A stretch of DNA of 6,899 nucleotides. Origin: an uncultured Collinsella sp. (GTDB lineage Bacteria; Actinomycetota; Coriobacteriia; Coriobacteriales; Coriobacteriaceae). Both the position numbers and the translations under genes were made by a program. This document shows positions 1 through 6,899 of the stretch, piece after piece. Each line of letters opens with the position of its first letter. The stretch's first letter is position 1. The stretch is taken from contig CAUEQX010000098.1 in the NCBI GenBank assembly GCA_959020035.1, positions 1 through 6,899 of the forward strand, read 5' to 3'. The notes under the pieces were generated by a model. That model saw nothing but the letters and a program-made list of their open reading frames with translations, was not told where the DNA came from and searched no databases.

Positions 1-225
1 AAGATGCGCATCGTGAGTATGGATGACACCATCGCCGAGCGCATTCAGAAGCAGGTAAACTCGGTGTCGTCGTTGATTGAGGACCCGGTGGTGAGCCAGA
101 CCAAGATTGACGAGGAAAAAGCCGAGCGCGATCTGGAGCATCGTCTGCATGGCCGCGAGATTTTCCGTGGCGGCAAGCCCGATCGCACACCGTCCGAACT
201 GCTGGAGCAGGACAAGAAAAAATAA
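1..225 (+). CDS. 3' end of an unrecognised protein (partial)
   Basis: Frame 1 is open from the window edge to a TAA at 223-225, giving 74 visible residues. An ATG lies at bases 4-6, but the window begins only three bases before it, so no ribosome-binding site can be assessed. I take this as the C-terminal end of a gene that begins upstream. The segment is very hydrophilic, with an acidic/basic stretch (DEEKAERDLEHRLHGREIF) and a lysine-rich end (EQDKKK). It has no membrane segment, no cysteine and no motif I recognise. The middle could be helical. An intrinsic terminator starts seven bases after the stop, so this gene closes its own transcription unit and is not co-transcribed with carAB by default. 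Codon use is GC-rich, in keeping with carAB. I do not recognise the family and assign no function. Confidence 0.6.
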   Translation, partial: KMRIVSMDDTIAERIQKQVNSVSSLIEDPVVSQTKIDEEKAERDLEHRLHGREIFRGGKPDRTPSELLEQDKKK

Positions 226-231
226 GACGCC

Positions 232-271
232 ATCATCCCGCGTGAGCCACAAGCCCCGCGGGATGATTTTT
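232..271 (+). terminator. Rho-independent terminator
   Basis: A perfect 11-bp stem is formed by ATCATCCCGCG (232-242) and CGCGGGATGAT (257-267), with a 14-base loop and a run of five T (267-271) at the 3' edge. It starts seven bases after the stop of the upstream gene. This is the standard form of an intrinsic terminator, and it separates the upstream gene from the carA promoter. Confidence 0.9.
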
Positions 272-362
272 CTGGGACGGGGATTAAAAAACATTATGCA
301 TAGAAAATCATAATTATCATTTCGTAAACATTTCGATGAAATTAACGCCATGAGGCATGCGT

Positions 363-378
363 GCGGTTACAATACCGC
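363..378 (+). promoter_or_regulatory. Probable carA promoter -10 region inside an inverted repeat
   Basis: TACAAT at 368-373 matches the sigma-70/sigma-A -10 consensus at 5 of 6 positions. It lies in an otherwise featureless gap after an AT-rich tract (283-345). No convincing -35 is seen at 16-18 bases; the nearest candidate, TTAACG at 342-347, has a 20-base spacer, so the promoter may be weak or activator-assisted. Initiation about 7 bases downstream would give a leader of roughly 50 bases, just enough to hold the PyrR hairpin. The -10 hexamer is exactly bracketed by GCGGT (363-367) and ACCGC (374-378), a 5-bp inverted repeat that could be an operator or could be chance. Confidence 0.5.
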
Positions 379-394
379 GAGGCCTAACTACACA

Positions 395-425
395 CCTTTA
401 AGCCGGTCCTGTGAGACCGGGAAGG
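395..425 (+). promoter_or_regulatory. PyrR-binding RNA hairpin sequestering the carA Shine-Dalgarno
   Basis: The leader folds into two stems. The upper stem pairs CCGGTC (403-408) with GACCGG (415-420) around the hexaloop CTGTGA. The lower stem pairs CCTT (395-398) with AAGG (422-425), separated by an asymmetric internal loop, TAAG (399-402) against G421. The top of the hairpin, UCCUGUGAG (407-415), matches the UCCNGNGAG core of the PyrR-binding RNA consensus known from Bacillus pyr leaders, and the purine-rich internal bulge is also a family trait. The lower stem uses the bases of the Shine-Dalgarno AAGGAG (422-427). No terminator or antiterminator lies between the hairpin and the ATG at 432. 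The simplest model is translational repression: PyrR with UMP stabilises the hairpin and blocks ribosome entry, as known for mycobacterial pyr leaders. PyrR itself is not in this window. Confidence 0.82.
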
Positions 426-431
426 AGAATT

Positions 432-1871
432 ATGGCGAACAACCATACCGCGGGCGCTGCCGCCCGCACCTTCGCGCCCAGCGAGCTTTGCCAGCGTATG
501 CTGGCCAAAACCAGCAAGGGCACCTGCGGTCCCTGCATCCTGTATCTTGAGGATGGGACCATTTTTTATGGACGTGCATGCGGCGCCGAGGGCACCGCGA
601 CCGGCGAAGTCTGCTTCAACACCTCGCTCGAGGGCTACTTTGAGGTCATGACCGACCCGAGTTATGCCGGCCAAATCGTAACCATGACCTATCCGCAGAT
701 CGGCAACTACGGTATCGACGAGACCGACGTCCAGTCGGCCTTCCCCGGCGACGCCGTGCGCCCTGCGAGCGCTCCGGCCATGCGCGGCATGATCGTTCGC
801 GACATGTGCGCCACGCCTTCTAACTGGCGCTCGGCCGTCAGCGTGCCGGAGTACCTGCGCGCTCACGGCATCGTCGCTATCGAGGGTGTCGACACTCGCG
901 CCCTGGTGCGCCACCTGCGCGACAATGGTTCCAAGATGGGCATTATTTCGACCGAGATCTTCGACGTCGACGAGCTTGCCGAGCGTCTGGCCGCTGCGCC
1001 CACGCTGGTAGGCGAGAACCTGGTCAAGACCGTAAGTTGCCCCGTACCTCACGAGTTTGTGGCCGCCGACCTGCCTGCCACGCATGACTTTGCGCTTACG
1101 GCTGCCGCTCCTGCCCGTCACAAAGTGGTCGCCTACGACTGCGGTGTGAAGCGCGGCATTCTGGAGGGTCTGGTCCGCGCCGGCTGCGACCTTACCGTCG
1201 TGCCGTGGGATACGCCCGCCCAGCAGGTGCTCGACATGAATCCCGACGGTGTCTTTTTGTCCAATGGTCCCGGCGACCCCGACGCCGTGGTGGAGACCTA
1301 CGAGCAGGTGCAGCAGCTGATCGGCAAGGTGCCGGTCTTTGGTATTTGTCTTGGTCACCAGATGATCAACCTGGCCTGCGGCGCTCAGATGGAAAAGCTT
1401 AAGTTCGGTCACCGCGGTGGCAACCAGCCGGTCATGAACCTGGTAAGCCGTCGCGTGGAGATTACCGCGCAAAACCATGGCTTTGGTCTGCTGTTCCCCA
1501 GCTTGGGCAAGCTTGTCCCCGAGCTTTCCGGCGGCGAGACCGAGCATGCGGCCGATGGGGATCTGCGCGTCTGGGTGCGCCGCGGCATCGCGCCAGTCGT
1601 GATGAACGAGCGCTTCGGCCGCATTCGCCTGACGCATGTGAACCTCAACGACGGCACCGCCGAGGGCATCCAGCTGCTCGACGCGCCGTGCTTCTCGGTG
1701 CAGTACCACCCCGAGGCCTCGCCCGGACCCACCGATGCCCACTATCTCTTTACTGCCTTTACGCGACTCATGGACGGCGAGGAGAACTACCTGGACATCG
1801 ACACCGCGAAGGACCGCCTGCAGGGCTGGAACTTTGCTGAGTCCGAGACCGCTGAGACCGAGGAGAACTAA
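432..1871 (+). CDS. carA: Carbamoyl-phosphate synthase small (glutaminase) subunit
   Basis: CarA hydrolyses glutamine and channels ammonia to CarB for carbamoyl-phosphate synthesis, the entry to pyrimidine and arginine biosynthesis in the cytoplasm. The product is 479 residues. The N-terminal CPSase domain shows LEDGTIFYGRACG, GEVCFNTSLEGY and MTDPSYAGQIV. The class I glutamine amidotransferase domain begins near residue 245 and carries FLSNGPGDP, the nucleophile Cys306 in GICLGHQ, NHGF at 348-351, and His426/Glu428 in HPEASPGP, so the catalytic triad is intact. The ATG at 432 follows AAGGAG (422-427); the in-frame GTG at 411 lies within the PyrR hairpin and is not the start. The protein is about 100 residues longer than typical CarA. 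It has a ~37-residue N-terminal extension, a 36-residue insertion between Asn348 and His402, and an acidic C-terminal tail. carB starts one base after the stop. Expression is probably controlled by the leader hairpin. Confidence 0.97.
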   Translation: MANNHTAGAAARTFAPSELCQRMLAKTSKGTCGPCILYLEDGTIFYGRACGAEGTATGEVCFNTSLEGYFEVMTDPSYAGQIVTMTYPQIGNYGIDETDVQSAFPGDAVRPASAPAMRGMIVRDMCATPSNWRSAVSVPEYLRAHGIVAIEGVDTRALVRHLRDNGSKMGIISTEIFDVDELAERLAAAPTLVGENLVKTVSCPVPHEFVAADLPATHDFALTAAAPARHKVVAYDCGVKRGILEGLVRAGCDLTVVPWDTPAQQVLDMNPDGVFLSNGPGDPDAVVETYEQVQQLIGKVPVFGICLGHQMINLACGAQMEKLKFGHRGGNQPVMNLVSRRVEITAQNHGFGLLFPSLGKLVPELSGGETEHAADGDLRVWVRRGIAPVVMNERFGRIRLTHVNLNDGTAEGIQLLDAPCFSVQYHPEASPGPTDAHYLFTAFTRLMDGEENYLDIDTAKDRLQGWNFAESETAETEEN

Positions 1872-1872
1872 C

Positions 1873-5187
<3,315 letters not shown>

Positions 5188-5201
5188 TTGACCTGGCCGG
5201 C

Positions 5202-5285
5202 CGGGGCGGGAGGGGCCGAGTTTCCCCCTTTCGCTCCGGCTGCAAGCAGAGTCGCTCAGGAGGAAACTCGGCCCCTCTTGCCCCG
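5202..5285 (+). terminator. Long GC-rich hairpin downstream of carB, lacking a U-tract
   Basis: Bases 5202-5225 and 5262-5285 form a 24-bp stem. All positions are Watson-Crick except two adjacent G-U pairs (GG at 5208-5209 with TT at 5278-5279), and 16 bp next to the loop are perfect. After one mismatch the stem can extend inward by three more pairs (5227-5229 with 5258-5260). The loop is about 28-36 bases. Bases after the right arm (ACGCACTGTG) contain no T-run, and the opposite strand has none either. It begins 14 bases after the carB stop, so it probably marks the 3' end of the carAB transcript, either as a U-less terminator or as a 3'-protective structure. A dispersed palindromic repeat is the main alternative. 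Confidence 0.6.
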
Positions 5286-5364
5286 ACGCACTGTGTCTAG
5301 ACGGATTGCACCTCCTGTTTTTAGAGATAAATACCATTTAGCGGTGATATTCAACCGTTCAAGA

Positions 5365-5370
5365 TATTAT
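5365..5370 (+). promoter_or_regulatory. Candidate -10 box for the PTS operon
   Basis: TATTAT matches the -10 consensus at 5 of 6 positions and ends one base before the 38-bp palindrome, so transcription would start inside that palindrome. No good -35 lies at the expected distance (around 5342-5347, CGGTGA). The region is AT-rich, so a chance match is possible. A second, weaker alternative is TTGCAC (5306-5311) with TAAATA (5328-5333). Confidence 0.35.
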
Positions 5371-5371
5371 G

Positions 5372-5409
5372 TAATGGCATATTACGTCATATGACGTAAT
5401 ATGCCATTA
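5372..5409. promoter_or_regulatory. Perfect 38-bp palindrome, probable operator of the PTS operon
   Basis: The sequence from TAATGGCATATTACGTCA to its exact reverse complement is a 38-bp palindrome without mismatch, centred between 5390 and 5391; symmetry ends at the flanking G-G pair (5371/5410). Each arm holds an outer TAATGGCAT and an inner TTACGTCA. The two ACGT cores (5384-5387 and 5394-5397) are exactly 10 bp, or one helical turn, apart, which suits two dimers on one DNA face. It lies between the candidate -10 and the EIIB start (45 bases before the ATG), the expected place for a repressor operator. The AT-rich make-up and lack of a following T-run argue against a terminator. The binding regulator is not in the window. 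Could also act as an RNA hairpin in the leader. Confidence 0.6.
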
Positions 5410-5454
5410 GCAGTCAAGGATGACTGTCTGTGTTCAAGTCGAGAAAGGGGCAAA

Positions 5455-5931
5455 ATGATTAAACTGTGTCGCGTCGATAGCCGGTTAGTGCATGGGCAGA
5501 CCGTGTTCTCTTGGTATCCAACGCTTGAAGCAAACGCTATTCTTGTGGTTTCAGATGAGTACGCCGCAAGCAAAGAGCGAATTCAAGCGCTGCGAATTGC
5601 AAAACCCGCTGATGCCAAATTGGTTGTCAAAAGTGTAGAAGATTCCATCGTGGCCCTTAACGGAAGCGCGGTGGATAAATACGAGCTAATTGTTGTTGCG
5701 GGAAATGTACATGACGCCTGTGAAGTTGCGCGTGCGTGTCCAAAAATAACGTCTGTGAATTTAGGCGGCGCTCGACCGTTGGGGGATAGCGTAAAGGAGC
5801 TTGGCCCTGCTGTGCGCCTTTCCCAATCCGATATTAATGAAATTAAGAAAGCCATGGCTGATGGAATCGAGTTCGAGGTAAGGCAGGTTGCTAGCGAGAA
5901 AAAACGCATCGTAACAAGTTTTGATTTGTAG
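5455..5931 (+). CDS. PTS mannose/fructose/sorbose-family EIIB component
   Basis: This cytoplasmic 158-residue protein takes a phosphoryl group from EIIA and passes it to the sugar carried by EIIC/EIID. The N terminus, LCRVDSRLVHGQTVFSW, is the family signature (compare R-x-D-x-R-L-x-H-G-Q), with His13 as the expected phosphorylation site. Length matches the usual ~160 residues for a stand-alone EIIB, and no EIIA domain is fused. The ATG at 5455 is chosen because it puts the signature at the family position and follows AAAGGGG (5444-5450), although the 4-base spacing is short. An earlier in-frame start at 5401 would lie inside the palindrome and add 18 residues with no family likeness. EIIC follows after 14 bases. 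Base composition is distinctly less GC-rich than carAB. The substrate cannot be told from sequence alone; mannose, fructose, sorbose and N-acetylgalactosamine types all share this fold. Confidence 0.93.
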   Translation: MIKLCRVDSRLVHGQTVFSWYPTLEANAILVVSDEYAASKERIQALRIAKPADAKLVVKSVEDSIVALNGSAVDKYELIVVAGNVHDACEVARACPKITSVNLGGARPLGDSVKELGPAVRLSQSDINEIKKAMADGIEFEVRQVASEKKRIVTSFDL

Positions 5932-5945
5932 GAAGAGGGAGAAAT

Positions 5946-6722
5946 ATGCTGCTTCAAGCTTTTCTGGTTGGTCTTGCCGCTGCGATAGGTCAATCGGATT
6001 ATTTACTCGGTACTGCGATGGTCGAGCGGCCGATTGTCCTCGGAGCGATTGTCGGTATTTTTTTGGGTGATATTCCGACTGGCGTTATTGTTAGTTTCCA
6101 GCTCGAACTCGCGTTCATGGGGGTCTGGCAGGTTGGTGCTGCCGTGCCGCCCAACGTAATTGTTGGTTCAGTTTTGGGAACAGCCTTTGCGATTACTATG
6201 GGTGCGGGTCCCGAGACCGCTCTGACTATTGCTATGCCCACTGCGGTGCTTGCCGGCATGTTTGACAGCCTTATGTATAGCGTTGTTACGCCTCCTATGG
6301 CTGTCTGGGCTGATCGTGGCGCCGAAAAAGACGACCCCAAAACGATTGCAGCCGCTATGTGGACCAATGGAATTCTCTACATCATTGCGCTTGGCTTGAT
6401 TTGCGGCGTGGCTTTTTACGTTGGAAATGATGCTGTTCAGGCACTGATTGACGCCATTCCTGATTGGCTTACGAATGGGTTTACGATCGCAACGGGTATT
6501 CTGCCCGCGCTTGGATTTGCGCAGCTTATGTCAATCCTGTCCACCAAGGAGCTGAGCTTCCTATTCTTTGGAGGCTTCTTGCTGAGTGCCTATCTAAACA
6601 TTCCGACGATCGGTATCGTGGCGTTTTCGCTGATCCTGATTGGGATTCTCAATATGGCTCACATTTTTATGCCTGCCAGTGCGGCGGTCGCTAAGGAGGT
6701 TGACGATGACAACGAATTCTAA
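5946..6722 (+). CDS. PTS mannose/fructose/sorbose-family EIIC component (membrane permease)
   Basis: This 258-residue integral membrane protein forms the sugar-translocating channel with EIID. It is dominated by hydrophobic stretches. The family signature near residues 36-82 is clear: GIFLGDIPTGVIVSFQLELA, then FMGVWQVGAAVPPNVIVGS, then VLGTAFAI. Further membrane-type segments follow around residues 85-115, 138-162, 176-200 and 205-245. Length fits the ~250-270 residues usual for the family. The short charged C terminus (AKEVDDDNEF) is soluble. The ATG at 5946 is preceded by AGAGGGAG (5934-5941). The gene ends inside the start of EIID: its last 17 bases overlap EIID, and the strong EIID ribosome site lies within this gene, so the two are probably translationally coupled. 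AgaC/SorA/ManY-like subgroups cannot be separated here. Confidence 0.94.
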   Translation: MLLQAFLVGLAAAIGQSDYLLGTAMVERPIVLGAIVGIFLGDIPTGVIVSFQLELAFMGVWQVGAAVPPNVIVGSVLGTAFAITMGAGPETALTIAMPTAVLAGMFDSLMYSVVTPPMAVWADRGAEKDDPKTIAAAMWTNGILYIIALGLICGVAFYVGNDAVQALIDAIPDWLTNGFTIATGILPALGFAQLMSILSTKELSFLFFGGFLLSAYLNIPTIGIVAFSLILIGILNMAHIFMPASAAVAKEVDDDNEF

Positions 6723-6899
6723 TGATGTTCTTGAGCTCTCGCCGGAGTCAAATAAATCGACCGATAAGAGAATAACCAAGAAAGACTTAAAGGCGTTATT
6801 TTGGCGTAGCTTTCCACTCAACATCATGTGGAGCTTTGACCGACTGAGTCCTAGGCCCTTTCGACACCACCTATATTGCGAATCAGCACCGCCGCCCAC
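6706..6899 (+). CDS. PTS mannose/fructose/sorbose-family EIID component (5' part, possibly disrupted)
   Basis: EIID is the second membrane subunit of mannose-class permeases. The ATG at 6706 follows an excellent AAGGAGG (6693-6699, spacing 6) and overlaps the EIIC end by 17 bases in the +1 frame. A hydrophilic lead of ~22 residues is followed by ITKKDLKALFWRSFPLNIMW and then SFDRL, clearly the family's KKDL-xx-FWRSF-(L/T)-x-x-x-W-x-(Y/F)-(E/D)-R start. Family members then continue with a segment like Q-x-L-G-F and a hydrophobic stretch. Here the open frame instead reads SPRPFRHHLYCESAPPP to the window edge. The gene therefore either is interrupted near 6845-6854 by an insertion or rearrangement, or carries base-call errors at the end of the sequence. 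The first ~47 codons are secure; the last ~17 should not be trusted as EIID. Whether the locus makes a working transporter depends on this. Confidence 0.8.
   Translation, partial: MTTNSNDVLELSPESNKSTDKRITKKDLKALFWRSFPLNIMWSFDRLSPRPFRHHLYCESAPPP
6846..6899. other. Terminal segment not resembling EIID; possible insertion-element edge or assembly end
   Basis: From about 6846 the EIID frame loses family likeness, and neither other + frame restores it (one meets TGA at 6845-6847). The segment contains GGCCCTTTCGACACC (6854-6868), which loosely recalls the GGCTCTTTC-type terminal inverted repeats of ISL3-family insertion sequences, and the local palindrome CCTAGG at 6850-6855. The opposite end, a transposase and a target duplication are all out of view. 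It is an observation of a break, not an identified element. Confidence 0.3.

Noticed and set aside
411..431. GTG at 411 as the carA start
   Set aside because: It lies in the loop of the PyrR hairpin, upstream of the Shine-Dalgarno AAGGAG, and would translate the regulatory stem.
1735..1872. Upstream in-frame start for carB inside carA
   Set aside because: It would add 46 Arg/Thr-rich residues that read carA out of frame. The ATG at 1873 has a good ribosome site and begins the family's usual MPKRTDIKRILVIGSGP.
5188..5394. 68-codon frame after carB
   Set aside because: It runs through the long hairpin and the AT-rich promoter region, with no ribosome site or protein-like composition.
5583..5993. 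Antisense open frame of 136 codons over EIIB
   Set aside because: Ser/Thr-rich shadow opposite a clear EIIB with its phosphorylation-site motif.
6594..6899. Antisense open frame of 101 codons at the right edge
   Set aside because: It lies opposite the EIIC end and the secure part of EIID, shows no family motif, and its start is only in the unreliable terminal segment.

Overview
The window is bacterial, GC-rich, and most consistent with a gut Coriobacteriia actinobacterium such as Collinsella. The grounds are a strongly G/C-ending carAB pair, a PyrR-type RNA hairpin lying on the carA ribosome-binding site, and a neighbouring mannose-family PTS operon. The taxonomic call is an inference from gene style; no marker gene is present.

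Layout, all on the + strand. Bases 1-225 hold the 3' end of an unrecognised gene, closed by a canonical intrinsic terminator (232-271). Bases 272-431 are an AT-rich promoter region and short leader. It contains a good -10 box (368-373) and a two-stem hairpin (395-425) that matches the PyrR-binding RNA consensus and pairs with the Shine-Dalgarno. Then come carA (432-1871) and carB (1873-5187), the two subunits of carbamoyl-phosphate synthetase, separated by one base. A very long GC-rich hairpin (5202-5285) without a U-tract follows carB. The rest of that 267-base gap is AT-rich and carries a perfect 38-bp palindrome (5372-5409) just downstream of a candidate -10. After it comes a PTS operon: EIIB (5455-5931), EIIC (5946-6722) and the start of EIID (6706 to the window end). 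The EIID frame stays open, but its last ~17 codons no longer look like EIID, which suggests an insertion, rearrangement or assembly end near 6845-6854.

Functionally there are two units. carAB makes carbamoyl phosphate for pyrimidines and arginine, with a visible mechanism for pyrimidine feedback at translation initiation. The PTS unit imports and phosphorylates a sugar of the mannose/fructose/sorbose/amino-sugar class; its EIIA and substrate cannot be told from this window. The PTS genes have clearly lower GC than carAB (about 50% versus 70% in single 60-base lines counted by hand), in keeping with a different evolutionary origin. No RNA gene, CRISPR array or complete mobile element was found. 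The items most worth following up are the SD-sequestering PyrR hairpin, the 38-bp palindrome, a 36-residue insertion in the CarA glutaminase domain, and the broken EIID end.
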